A DNA stretch of 64,000 nucleotides, from the NCBI GenBank assembly GCA_021234155.1, contig JAJEKV010000240.1:250001-314000 (forward strand), written 5' to 3'. The translations under genes were made by a program, and so were the position numbers. Position 1 is the stretch's first letter. Every line of letters begins with the position of its first letter. The stretch is from Isoetes taiwanensis (taxonomy: Eukaryota; Streptophyta; Lycopodiopsida; Isoetales; Isoetaceae). Shown piece after piece: positions 1-9,535 of this stretch. Below the pieces are notes generated by a model. The model did not search any database, was not told the origin of the DNA, and saw only the letters and a program-made list of their open reading frames with translations.

Positions 1-854
1 TTAAGTGTAAACAATAGTAATGATTTTGGGCCATTTTCCTAAAGGCTTAGCATGAGATGCAAATACAGTAAGTGATTCTGCTGAACAACAGTTTTATATT
101 AAGCATTTATATGCATAGCAGTTTGTATTTCATATGATCTGATAATACAGAAGAAATTTGTAGCCTGAAAAATGGTAAAAGGGGTTCGCTGGTAATGATT
201 AAGGTATAACAATAGTGCACATAATAAGGACAGTAATATTGGAGTAAGATCTGCCACCTTCTACAAAAAGAAGAAGTAGTTATGATTGTGGATATATGAT
301 CCAAAGCCCTGATGCATCTTGATGCGAATGCAATAATAGGCAGTTCATGGATTCCTTCCATAAAATAAAGAACAATAAATATGCAGGTTCGGGCATTATA
401 AACAGATATAAATGATGATGAAGGTTAAAAAATATTAAATACAATGGGTAGTATACAGTATGATTATTTAGAATGTGAGTACTTTATGTACCAAATATTG
501 AAAATCAAAGCCTAGATTTGTGTGAGAATACAGGTGGACTGGCAGGATGCAAAAATAAGGTCGTAAATGTACATTAATGGCTTAAGATGGTAATGGCCTA
601 GATGTAAATTTAAAAGGCAAAATGTAAATCCTAGTACATATAATTTACTGATAATTACCTATAAAGGTGGTAAATGGTTGTCATACTTAATGTATGCATG
701 ATGCAAGCATTATAGTTATAGTAAAAGATAGGAATTCCAGGGAAACAAATGTGCCAGTCTAAGTTAGCTCGGCTTAGATTGGGATGATAACAGTACCAAG
801 GGATTGACCAAGGTATGTAGAGGCGGCTAGTATGGTGCTATCTGGGTTTTTTTT
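1..854 (+). repeat. Direct repeat (pseudo-LTR), copy 1
   Basis: Matches 6464-6758 plus 9788-10372 with only a few substitutions (for example 116, 563) and one short extra segment in copy 2. Homology ends in a run of eight T at 847-854. The left end is the window edge, so the true repeat may be longer. No TG...CA ends, primer-binding site or polypurine tract is visible, which argues against an ordinary LTR. Confidence 0.85.
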
Positions 855-980
855 AGATACTTCATCTCGCTGGTTTTACTGGTGAAACATCTTCCCTTGG
901 ATAATGAGCTTTGTAAAATATGAGTGTACTAATCTGAAATTATAGAAGTACTGACCGATTGCTGATGTACACATAAACAG

Positions 981-2543
981 GAGAAATATGAAGCTCAAGA
1001 AGACTATAATACGGATTATGTACCACCTGTTTGGAATAAGGAACTTGTGGAAATTGGTTATGACAAACTGAAAGTGGGCTGTCCCAACAATGCTGTACAA
1101 ACACTGATGTGCTGCATAAAGAATATGTTTGTACATCAATTAATTATGGAAAAAGAAAGCACTATCCGGGAGGGACAGTACTCGGCCATTGAACATCTTG
1201 GCTTTAATGGATGGCTAGCAGCTATTATTGACATAGGAAAGATTGGTAAGCAATGGGATGATGCTGTTGTACTAGTGGATAAAATCTACATGGAGCTGCC
1301 ACAAAGGATCTATCAGCATACCATTGAAGAGGATCAAGCAAAGGTGGAATTTCACTTTGGGGTGGCTGCCTTGGAGAAGGCAAATAACATTAGGAAACCC
1401 CCTGGAAATAAATCTCGTGCACCTGTTAACAATGAAATGTGTGTACTTAATGCAAGTGAAGATGAGGATTCTGATCCTTTTGGTGCTGGATTACTATCTG
1501 AGGATGACAAGGCTGCACTTAAGGTACCAAAGAAGACAGGTAACAATGAGGAGGACAATGACTTTGAGTTTACACTTTACAATTGCCAAAGATTTCCGCT
1601 CATTACTGAAAGACTAGTAGAAGGGCATGCAGCCTTTTGTAATCAAGGTATATGGCGAACAAAAAATTTTGGGGCGTTGGCACCCATAAATGAAGCATCA
1701 TGGATGTTCTTGGCTGATATTTCGACTGGGCAAGTTAATGAGGCTAAAGCTGCAGCAGGGAATATGGAAAAAATGATCCGAAAGGAAAGACTCAAACTAC
1801 GCTTTGACCACAGATTTTTTGACAAGCATTGTAACAAAGATGACTGCATCTATGTAAAGCAAAAGGGACACATGGCATATCCCTATTTGGAAAGGGGCGA
1901 CTTCTATTTAAAACGGATTTGGAGGACTATGTGTCCTTATTTTAAATGCGTTTGTGAGCCAATGGCGAAAGGAAATACATGCAAGGAGAATATGACGTGG
2001 CTTGATCAAGGAATATGGTTCATGTTCAACAATCTCGACAAGATTTATCCTGAAGTTTCTGTCTCAGGTCAGATGTTTCTTTTAAGAAACTGCCTCAAAA
2101 CAGTTCTGAAATCTAGTATTATTTCCTATATTTCATACCTGGAGATAAGAAAAACTATGATAGGCATGGCTTTAAAGCAAGCTGCTGACCCCACTAGTGA
2201 TTTAAAAATTGGATACCAGAGCAATATGATGGCCATTATTTGTGAAAGAACCATAAAACCAATGTCCTTTCTACGAAAGCAGCTTGAAGCACCAGCAAGC
2301 ATCAGTGACAGCACAAAAAAAGATGGACCTGATAAAAGAAAAGCCACATATGGTACACCAAGTGCAGGCTATAAGCCACCCAGAATTACCAAGCTACCAG
2401 GTTCAGAGGACACAAACACATCCTATAATCAATCAGTGGAAATTATTGGGACACCAAGTAATATTGGACACTCAGTCACAAAGGGGTCTGCAACTGGAGC
2501 AAACAAGGATGGACTCATGATCGGACGGAAGCTCAATTTATGA
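981..2543 (+). CDS. Unknown ORF1 protein of the Penelope-like element
   Basis: Open frame of about 520 codons; the first possible initiator inside it is the GTG at 1047. The frame is already open at 966-1046 without an ATG and follows a good splice acceptor (ACATAAACAG ending at 980), so the N-terminus probably lies in an upstream exon. The N-terminal third is mixed, residues ~130-175 are acidic (EDEDSDPFG, EEDNDFEF), the centre is basic and aromatic with Cys/His (HCNKDDC, MCPYFKCVCEP), and the last ~75 residues are polar, Ser/Thr/Lys-rich and probably disordered. I do not recognise the family. By position it could be a nucleic-acid-binding, gag-like partner of the RT. A GTATGT donor-like site follows the stop at ~2549. 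Confidence 0.6.
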   Translation, partial: EKYEAQEDYNTDYVPPVWNKELVEIGYDKLKVGCPNNAVQTLMCCIKNMFVHQLIMEKESTIREGQYSAIEHLGFNGWLAAIIDIGKIGKQWDDAVVLVDKIYMELPQRIYQHTIEEDQAKVEFHFGVAALEKANNIRKPPGNKSRAPVNNEMCVLNASEDEDSDPFGAGLLSEDDKAALKVPKKTGNNEEDNDFEFTLYNCQRFPLITERLVEGHAAFCNQGIWRTKNFGALAPINEASWMFLADISTGQVNEAKAAAGNMEKMIRKERLKLRFDHRFFDKHCNKDDCIYVKQKGHMAYPYLERGDFYLKRIWRTMCPYFKCVCEPMAKGNTCKENMTWLDQGIWFMFNNLDKIYPEVSVSGQMFLLRNCLKTVLKSSIISYISYLEIRKTMIGMALKQAADPTSDLKIGYQSNMMAIICERTIKPMSFLRKQLEAPASISDSTKKDGPDKRKATYGTPSAGYKPPRITKLPGSEDTNTSYNQSVEIIGTPSNIGHSVTKGSATGANKDGLMIGRKLNL

Positions 2544-2812
2544 ACGGGTATGTCGTTTTCACTTAAATGAATGACATTTATGAATGACATGTATATAATA
2601 CTGTCTTTGCAAATATGTGATGATGGTCTCTATGAAATGATACTTGTATGATTAAGGACTGTGAAAATACAGTTTTAATATCCTAGTCATATGACTATGG
2701 ACATACCTAAAGACATGATGTCTTAATAGCCAAAAGGCATGGCACAATATAAGTGCACATACTAACAATACTCTTGACATCTTAGGATGAGGATAAAATA
2801 CTAATAGTGTAA
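2544..2812 (+). other. Spacer between ORF1 and RT, possible intron
   Basis: About 270 bp, AT-rich, without an ORF. It starts just after the ORF1 stop with a donor-like GGTATGTC and ends before the RT frame opens at 2813 near acceptor-like TAG/AAG sites. It could be an intron or an intercistronic leader; nothing else is seen. Confidence 0.35.
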
Positions 2813-4615
2813 CTTCCTAAAGTGTATTATTATCGACATGTGCAGATTAACAGGAAGCTGATTAGGGACAGTTTAGGACGAGTGCACTTAAATAAAGAAA
2901 AAGAAAAAAATAAGAAAAAGATCGTTCACATTATGTTCCTGGCTAAGATTATGGATAAATTCTGTATACCAAAAGTAATCCACAAGAGGACACTAGAATC
3001 TTTGGGTGATATAGGTATTGAGATCATGAACGACACCATGTTTGCCTGGAAGTATACTGAAAGTTTGAGAGACATATTGTACAAACCATTCTATGTGTTT
3101 GCTCAGGTTAAGGAGGCTGTCTGCCCATGTCAAAATCCGAGCTTGAAAGAGTATATTGATGATAAGATAGGACATGTCAGAACAACTAAGTTGGAAATTA
3201 TTAAGAATAAGACTTTGAGAAGTATGATACAAAAGGGGCTAAGCCACATCCCAGATAAACACCTCGTGGAGAAGGATTTAAAAGGTGAAATTGAGGGTGC
3301 AGTTAGTAAGATGTTTGAACTGCACAAATTCAGATTTGCACACATTAGTTATGTGGATAAAGAAAACATCAAAAAAGATATATGGGAAGACATAAAACTG
3401 CTATATAAGGAAGCATGCAGAAATGATCGCAATAGGAAGTTTGCCCTTAATGATAAGGATGTAGCTGCTAATATAATTTGGCTGAATAAAAATATCTATG
3501 TAGCAGGAGTGGACAAAGCATCCAATAATCCAGCATTTATCTGTCCAAAGCATGCTAGAGATATGGCCTTTGCTAGGCTCAATAGCAATGATTTTCAGGC
3601 AGTAGACACTATAGAAATGGAGTTGACACCTGTCCTGAAATTTGAGATTCAGGAGCAGATTGGGGAGATTGAATTTGGATCTACAAGGCTTCCATACCTA
3701 TTAGGCATATATAAGGCACACAAAAGTGATTATAGATGGATCACAAACGCGCATGGAACAATATACACAGAAATTTCTGAAATGATTACAGCTGTCCTTA
3801 ATAATATTTTAGATATTTGGCCTGAAATATCTAAAGACTTATGCGCGAGTATTTGCACTCTAATCCCTGGTAAGGTAAACCCAAATTGGATTGCTGGATC
3901 TGTATATGAAGTTTTACTTAATCTGCCAAAAGTTATTAACGAGGTTTTTGTAGCTGACATAACTCGTTGCTATGAAAATATACCCCTAAAGGGGGATAAT
4001 GGAATATGTGCTATTATGCAGAAATTGGCTGTTGCAACATGGAAATATATGACCAAACAAAACAAGAGGAACGAACTTTGGCTGAAACAGATGCCTGGTG
4101 GTAAATATAAAGCTAAGTGGTTCAAATATATACCTCAAGGTAAATGCTGGATGATTATGAACCTAGAAAGGTTTTGCAGTTCCAATAGATGGTTATTGGA
4201 AAACTGTTATGTCTTAATGGGATGCAAAGTCTGGAGGCAGATCAGTGGAATACCCATGGGCTTTGCATCCAGCCCCTGTTGGTGTAATATGTACCTTGCA
4301 TGGTTTGAAATGGAGTTCATCAAGAACTTAGCTAAGCATGGTGAGTATGAAGAAATAAAATCATTCAGATATATGTTCAGATACATTGATGACCTTTTGG
4401 CAGTCAATTGCCCTAACATTAGAAAGTATTTGACCAAGCGGAATGACATGGATGGTAAAGTATTACAGATATATGACATGCAATTACTTGGAATTAAGGA
4501 AGAGACAAGACTAGCATGGCTGGGTAATAATAAAGCACAAGTTGGCATCGAGGCCAACTTCTTAAACATGACCATACAAATTGCCAATAGGCACCTTGGA
4601 ATCTATATTAGATAA
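2813..4615 (+). CDS. Reverse transcriptase, Penelope-like (fingers and palm)
   Basis: Open frame of ~600 codons with no early ATG (GTG at 2822). RT motifs in order: LPYLLGIYKAHKSDYRWIT (template grip, ~residues 285-305), VFVADITRCYENIP (motif A, catalytic Asp, ~3945-3990), QISGIPMGFASSPCWCN (motif B, ~4240-4290) and FRYIDDLLAVN (motif C, catalytic Asp pair, ~4376-4410), then ANFLNMTIQ (motif D region). The IPMG motif B and RYIDD motif C are typical of Penelope-like and telomerase-related RTs and unlike copia (YVDD), gypsy or L1 (YADD) RTs. The N-terminal ~250 residues are Lys-rich. The frame stops at 4609-4611, before the thumb, which continues in another frame. Confidence 0.8.
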   Translation, partial: LPKVYYYRHVQINRKLIRDSLGRVHLNKEKEKNKKKIVHIMFLAKIMDKFCIPKVIHKRTLESLGDIGIEIMNDTMFAWKYTESLRDILYKPFYVFAQVKEAVCPCQNPSLKEYIDDKIGHVRTTKLEIIKNKTLRSMIQKGLSHIPDKHLVEKDLKGEIEGAVSKMFELHKFRFAHISYVDKENIKKDIWEDIKLLYKEACRNDRNRKFALNDKDVAANIIWLNKNIYVAGVDKASNNPAFICPKHARDMAFARLNSNDFQAVDTIEMELTPVLKFEIQEQIGEIEFGSTRLPYLLGIYKAHKSDYRWITNAHGTIYTEISEMITAVLNNILDIWPEISKDLCASICTLIPGKVNPNWIAGSVYEVLLNLPKVINEVFVADITRCYENIPLKGDNGICAIMQKLAVATWKYMTKQNKRNELWLKQMPGGKYKAKWFKYIPQGKCWMIMNLERFCSSNRWLLENCYVLMGCKVWRQISGIPMGFASSPCWCNMYLAWFEMEFIKNLAKHGEYEEIKSFRYMFRYIDDLLAVNCPNIRKYLTKRNDMDGKVLQIYDMQLLGIKEETRLAWLGNNKAQVGIEANFLNMTIQIANRHLGIYIR

Positions 4616-4914
4616 AATATGATAAGAGGGATCTACTACCTTTTGAAGCTATCAAATTTGTGCACGCTAGCAGCTGCAGACCGTACATGCAGGCAAGAAA
4701 TGTTATAATTTCACAAATAATGCCCTACCTATATGTCAATTCCAGTCCTGCAGGTGCAGCAGATGACATTATCGGTTTAATGAATAAATTCAGACAGAAC
4801 GGATTTGACAAAGGAGGACTTAAGACTCGAGTTATCAGATACATTCAAACTAGCCAATTTCCTGGGCTTAACTATGATGCTGAAGAAGTTGTAATCGTCC
4901 TGAAGCATTACTAA
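4612..4914 (+). CDS. RT thumb region, frame-shifted from the palm ORF
   Basis: Directly after the RT stop, a second frame reads YDKRDLLPFEAIKF, then a helical stretch ending GLMNKFRQNGF and KTRVIRYIQ. The YDKR...F pattern followed by an (R/K)xNGY/F helix is the usual continuation of Penelope-class RTs, so this is the C-terminal palm/thumb displaced by one indel near 4605-4615. Either the copy is defective or frameshifting is used. The stop is followed at once by an AG/GTAAG donor-like site (4915-4921). Confidence 0.6.
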   Translation: MKYDKRDLLPFEAIKFVHASSCRPYMQARNVIISQIMPYLYVNSSPAGAADDIIGLMNKFRQNGFDKGGLKTRVIRYIQTSQFPGLNYDAEEVVIVLKHY

Positions 4915-4996
4915 GGTAAGCCAATGTATTATTATGAAAGTTCATAAATGAAATGAGATCATATCGGGTCATAAGTATGTATGGGATGGTGCCAGG

Positions 4997-5096
4997 CCCC
5001 TACTGTAATAGTAGGGGTCAGCCCGTCCTATTATTGCAGTAAAATCTAACATTTGGGGTGCAGCACTATCCTACGGAAGGAGGTAGGATTTTTTTT
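4997..5096 (+). other. Two short hairpins followed by a T run
   Basis: 4997-5017 folds as CCCCTACT/AGTAGGGG with a 5-nt loop. 5068-5089 folds as ATCCTAC/GTAGGAT and runs straight into eight T. The pair lies just downstream of the RT thumb and upstream of the small ORF, the position expected for a 3' end or the junction between transcription units. Function is inferred from position only. Confidence 0.4.
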
Positions 5097-5522
5097 CTAT
5101 TTAAGATATGGACTAATTGGTCTAGGTCTCTTACATGTGTTTAAAACTATAGATGGTCATGAGTCTACTAGGACAAATTACAATTTGAAGTATTGTAGCT
5201 TATTTGAATAGTATACATTTACTTGGGTTGATATTAACTTAAAACAAAATAACAATATGAATAAATGAGTAGGGTTAAGCCAAGCCTAGGTTACACGAGC
5301 TTTTGGCTAAAGCCGAATTTAAACCAAATGCCAGGCATGCTACTGCCATAGATATTTTGTGTGGATTGTGGTAAGTAGTAAAGGCGCCGAATCATATATG
5401 AAATTGTAGGTGGAGACTCTTCCCAATGCTTGATGGGATGCCTTAAGGGTTTAATGCTGGGGTCGGCCTGGAAAGGGTAAGTATGCAAAAGTGTACTGGT
5501 TAAAGCAGGGCATATATCAGAT

Positions 5523-5843
5523 ATGGGTGGATATTCAAGTGAAGAAGATGATGCATTTTCATTAAGGGAGGAGTTAGATGAACTCCAGCTGAATAGAGAG
5601 CTTGAGTGGTGCGCCCAAAACTCCTTTTGGGGCTGTATAAGCATGGATAGGTCTGGTAGAGGAAGGGGATATGATAATAAACGTAGCTATGGGGAAGGAA
5701 GCGGGGATTTCTTCAACAGAAGGAGTAATGCATATAATCGAAATAAGCAGAATAGTTATGGGTATGGAAGGCAGCAGCCGGATGATTTTGTCCCTGAATC
5801 TCAGGATGAGGATGGTTTTTACCAGGAGAATGGCGAAAATCAG
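5523..5843 (+). CDS. Small acidic then Gly/Arg/Tyr-rich ORF, probable first coding exon of the element
   Basis: Starts at a clear ATG (MGGYSSEEDDAFSLREEL) and encodes an acidic amphipathic N-terminus and an RGRG/RRSN/YGYG-rich second half typical of RNA-binding low-complexity tails. At 5841-5843 the codon CAG is followed by GTATAT, a plausible 5' splice site at a codon boundary (107 complete codons). The frame is open only to 5876 beyond that. The acceptor at 980/981 of a unit is also at a codon boundary, so this exon could splice over the pseudo-LTR into ORF1 of the next unit; acidic, Tyr-rich sequence continues on both sides of the junction. Confidence 0.55.
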
Positions 5844-6764
5844 GTATATTTGCATAAATTTATATGTTTGGCTTGATAATAAAGCATCCGAATGGAAAAC
5901 AAGTAAGGAAAACAGGCGCTACAGGCTTAAGTATTTAATGTCAGGATATGTCGTCTGCTGGTTGAAACAGATGTTACTAATGCACAAGTGGAAAGCTTAT
6001 GAATACTAAAAAGGGAAATTTAACAAGCTAGAACGACTGGGTACATGATAAATATTGTATATAATAGTGAACAAACGCAGGGCAGTAAACAAGCCCATAT
6101 GGATTATAAGTATAAATGCTGAAATATTGCAGTTATGATTGAATGACATATGAACAGCCATATGCTGATGTTTGTTTTATGGTTATTACAACTAATCTAG
6201 TAAGATAATATTCTAGATCAAGGGCATAAAAGGTACAAATGGTGAAAGGCGATAAGCCAAGAAACACCAATGTACCTTTTGGCCCTTGCATCAGTCTATT
6301 GCTAATGTTTGCTTGTTTGGCTGCAGGTACGGTGTTTCTTCTCCATTTGCCTTTTTTTATGTCCCAAGATCAAGAGTATTATCCGGAAGATATATGGTTT
6401 ACGTAGCAGCAGGAGTTCCTCAAGTCTTTATCTGTGTACTTACATAAAACAGGTTTTATAGTATTAAGTGTAAACAATAGTAATGATTTTGGGCCATTTT
6501 CCTAAAGGCTTAGCATGAGATGCAAATACAGTAAGTGATTCTGCTGAACAACAGTTTTATATTAAGCATATATATGCATAGCAGTTTGTATTTCATATGA
6601 TCTGATAATACAGAAGAAATTTGTAGCCTGAAAAATGGTAAAAGGGGTTCGCTGGTAATGATTAAGGTATAACAATAGTGCACATAATAAGGACAGTAAT
6701 ATTGGAGTAAGATCTGCCACCTTCTACAAAAAGAAGAAGTAGTTATGATTGTGGATATGATTGT

Positions 6765-7040
6765 GGTTTGGGTGCATATTCACACGGGGGGTTACTTCGG
6801 GCAACGAGAGCTGTCGGATGGGCATATTTGCCCTTTATTCCAAGATCTGGACCGTACATAACGATCCTCGTTTGTGGGGTATGCATGTACAAGTTTTTGT
6901 ATACTGTATATTAAAGTTTATAAAATACTATAAGGTTTGAGAGAATGTACTTAATGGTGTTAATTTTGTACATGTATTGTAAATTTTTTGAGGCTCTCGC
7001 TGCCCTACGTAACCCCCCTTGTGAATATGCACCCAAACCA
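6765..7040. mobile_element. MITE with ~31-50-bp terminal inverted repeats
   Basis: The left end (GGTTTGGGTGCATATTCACA at 6765) and right end (inverse at 7010-7040) match over 31 bp with one mismatch, and similarity continues inward to ~50 bp (GGGCA.CGAGAGC on both sides). The 276-bp body has no ORF. No obvious target-site duplication remains, and the element sits at the very left of the larger insertion. Confidence 0.75.
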
Positions 7041-7705
7041 AAGGGGGTTTAAGGGGGATTTTAATTTAAATGTGTCAAATGCAATGGTTTGTGTTAATAA
7101 TGTTAGTTGTGTGTTAATGGTTTGTGTTAACTAAAAATTTTTTTGGCCCCTTCGGGGCCTTCAAGATGGTGTAGATATAGACATTACCTAATACTCTAAT
7201 GATGGATGGTATATCATAGCCTCATAAATCTAACAAACTAGAGGTGCTCAAATTATGGAAATGAAAACATTGCATAGAATTAGACATATGTAATATTATA
7301 CCAATATCAATATTAATACATGAGGTAGCCACTCAGGAACCAAGCATGGTTCAGTTCTTCCCATTTCCACAAAATGCATCATGATATGTGTACAACACCC
7401 ACTTAGCGCTGCCTTCTCTTGCAAGATAACTCAAAAGATGAAGAAAGCGGTTGTCAATTAACCATAAGAATTGGAAATCCTAAGGCATCTTCACCCCCTT
7501 CCTGTTCACCCCATTACTTGGCATGCAAGCCATTGCCCATGCTAAAGTTAGAGAAGCTTGAAACAAAAGGGGAAACCCAAAGATGCTGCAGTCTTCCAAG
7601 CCCAAAACCCATGAGCCAGCAGAAAAGCTGGATGGCAATCACCAAAAACTTCCTAAGATGAGAGAACTCAAGCCATGCCTCCAAGTCTATAGAAGCATGG
7701 CCAAT
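7041..7705. other. Non-coding part of the insertion
   Basis: AT-rich left part with a small GC hairpin (GGCCCCTTCGGGGCC at ~7145-7159), then unrecognised sequence. The 80-codon plus-strand frame at 7419-7661 has no recognisable domain and no support as a gene. Confidence 0.5.
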
Positions 7706-7769
7706 CTATGCTTCAGCAGCATCCGTCTGTGGATAGTTCTCTGTACCAAATAGACCCCACCTGATGACA

Positions 7770-8101
7770 AAACAATGACACGGCCTTTCAAAACAATGTT
7801 TTTCATCAACAATGACATGGCTTACACCACTCAAGGTTGGATCTCCTAAAAGCCACCTCAACAAAATCCCCATCATAGAGAAAAGCAAATCTGTATTTCT
7901 TCCTTTCATTCCTTCTAAACGTACTTGATAACCTATCTGCAAGTAATCAATCTTAGACGATCACAGCAAATAAAGATGTTTATGAACATAAAAAAAACTC
8001 TTACCGAATCTCCTATAGCTTCCCCTCTTTCTGCAGCTACCTTTTCTGAAGAAATGACTGATATGCGCCTGGGCTGTGTACAAATTATTAATCATCAGAA
8101 A
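7770..8101 (-). pseudogene. DExH-box RNA helicase fragment (two exons with intron)
   Basis: On the minus strand 8101-8005 reads LIICTQPRRIS...AAERGEAIGDS (motif Ia region of plant DExH/DHX36-like helicases) and ends at a GTAAG donor. A 68-nt intron (8004-7937) ends in TTGCAG. The next exon (from 7936) reads [28 protein letters not shown] and [10 protein letters not shown], which is motif II with DEIH changed to DEKH. The walker A exon upstream and motifs III-VI downstream are missing, so this is a captured piece, not a gene. Identification rests on matching these conserved motifs from memory. Confidence 0.75.
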
Positions 8102-8355
8102 TGTGTGGCTCTTATCTTCGTGAATGAACTGAATATAGGAGAGCTCTACTAAAGCAACAAGCTGGTATGGCAAATTGCATGCAGCAAGAAATAATCTCTT
8201 TGTTTATCAATGATAAAAATGACCGTAAATGGAAATATGGCCGCCGCCGAAAAGTTTAAGAGGCTAAACGATTCTTTTGAATTACGTGGGCAGCTCGTAA
8301 GACCTATAAGCAAATGCTCAAAAAGAAAGAAGTTTAAAAGCAAAGGAGCAAAACA

Positions 8356-8685
8356 GCCGGACTTCAAACCCTCATTGTTGGGCTCCACCAAGACCTTTCC
8401 CCGTAAGCACCAATGGCATCTTCATATTTGTTAAGACCATCAGATGCAGCCCCAAGCCCTGCCAGAACCTTTAGCCCGGTCCAAGTTTCAACTCCACGCT
8501 TTTTTTTTGCATCAACTAATTCATCCCGGTACTTATGAAGTGATGCATATCATGCACCGATTTGAAAACAGGATATGATTATTCGAGCAAGGCCTATTAA
8601 TTGCCTCGGAAATGTTGAATAGCTTCATCAAATTTTCCCCTCACGAAAATGCAAAGATTACCCCTAGCCTTTGCCTCATCGCCAT
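8356..8685 (-). pseudogene. HOP/STI1 first TPR domain fragment
   Basis: From an ATG at 8685-8683 the minus strand gives, in shifting frames, DEAKARGN, GKFDEAIQHF, EAIN...HILFSNR, HKYRDELVDAKK, LGAASDGLNKYEDAIGAY and EPNNEGLKSG. These are the consecutive helices of the N-terminal TPR domain of plant Hsp70-Hsp90 organising protein. At least three frameshifts and several stops make it non-coding. It lies in the same orientation as the helicase fragment ~250 bp away, a combination not expected in a normal genome and pointing to capture by a transposon. Confidence 0.7.
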
Positions 8686-9106
8686 CTCCACTGAAAACGA
8701 CAAGCCTAATCAGACCTCCAATTCAAAAGCATTTCAATTCCCCCAGCCTCTTCTTCCCTTTTAGATTTTCTTTCTTGCAGCCCACTACCTCAATAGCAAA
8801 TATCGAAGTCGAAGTTAAAACTTATAGCATTCCTTCACCCAAAGGCGTGCGCTGTGAATAGGAATTTTATATACTCAACTAGAAGCTAAGTAAGACTGAG
8901 ATGAATCTGGAGAGAAAGAATGTCCAGAAGGATGAAATAAGACACTTTTACAAGACAAAACTTAACAACGACATATATAGCCCAAAGGAATCAGGGAAAT
9001 TCTGCATGGAAGTCCATCAAAAAGGAAGCATCGAAAAAAATATAAAATAAAATTTGCATGGAACCGGAGATACGAAAGGAGGAGGAGAGAGAAAATCGAG
9101 AACCTC

Positions 9107-9535
9107 AAAACACCCTTTGCAGATTCGCCCTTCGATTCGCCCTTTGCGATCCCCCTGAATGCATGTGATGATCAACACATAACCCTAAAAACACCCTTTG
9201 CATGCAGATTCGCCCTTTGCAGATCCCCGGAATGCAGAGATGATCAATTTAATCCACCCACAAATGATTCTTCCCGAAAAATCTTCGTTTTGCTCCCAAC
9301 ACATAACCATAAAAACATCCTTTGCAGATTCGCCCTTTGCAGATCCCCGGAATGCAGAGATGATCAATTTAATCCACCCACAAATGATTCTTCCCTGAAA
9401 GTCTTCGTTTTCGTTCCCAACACATAACCATAAAACCACCCTTTGCAGATTCGCCCTTCGATTCGCCCTTTGCAGATCCCCGGAATGCACAGATGATCAA
9501 TTTAATCCACCCACAAATGATTCTTCCTAAATCCT
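9107..9535. repeat. Tandem array, ~122-bp unit, about 3.5 copies
   Basis: Units beginning with a CCTTTGCAGATTCGCC-like sequence start near 9108 (short copy), 9188, 9311 and 9433; the full units are 123 and 122 bp apart. Internal hexamers (TTCGCC, GATCCCC) repeat too. The overlapping frames on both strands are by-products of the repeat. Confidence 0.85.

Larger units (their letters stand above)
1..6463 (+). mobile_element. Penelope-like retroelement, one 6463-bp tandem unit
   Basis: The sequence from base 1 recurs from base 6464 nearly unchanged, so the repeat period is 6463 bp and the left edge of the element probably lies before the window. Between the repeats are an unknown 498-aa ORF, an RT ORF with palm and thumb motifs of the Penelope/telomerase-like class, and a small Gly/Arg-rich ORF. 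No protease, integrase, RNase H or GIY-YIG endonuclease is visible. Tandem units with pseudo-LTRs are a known trait of Penelope-like elements; endonuclease-less members are known from several eukaryotic lineages. Family assignment rests on motif recognition, not on a search. Confidence 0.65.

Noticed and set aside
1-1000. Hammerhead ribozyme in the Penelope-like pseudo-LTR
   Set aside because: Such ribozymes are known in Penelope-like elements, so I looked for CTGATGA, GAAAC and GTC in order. A GAAAC...AGTC pair exists near 741-759 but the CTGATGA core and stems are missing.
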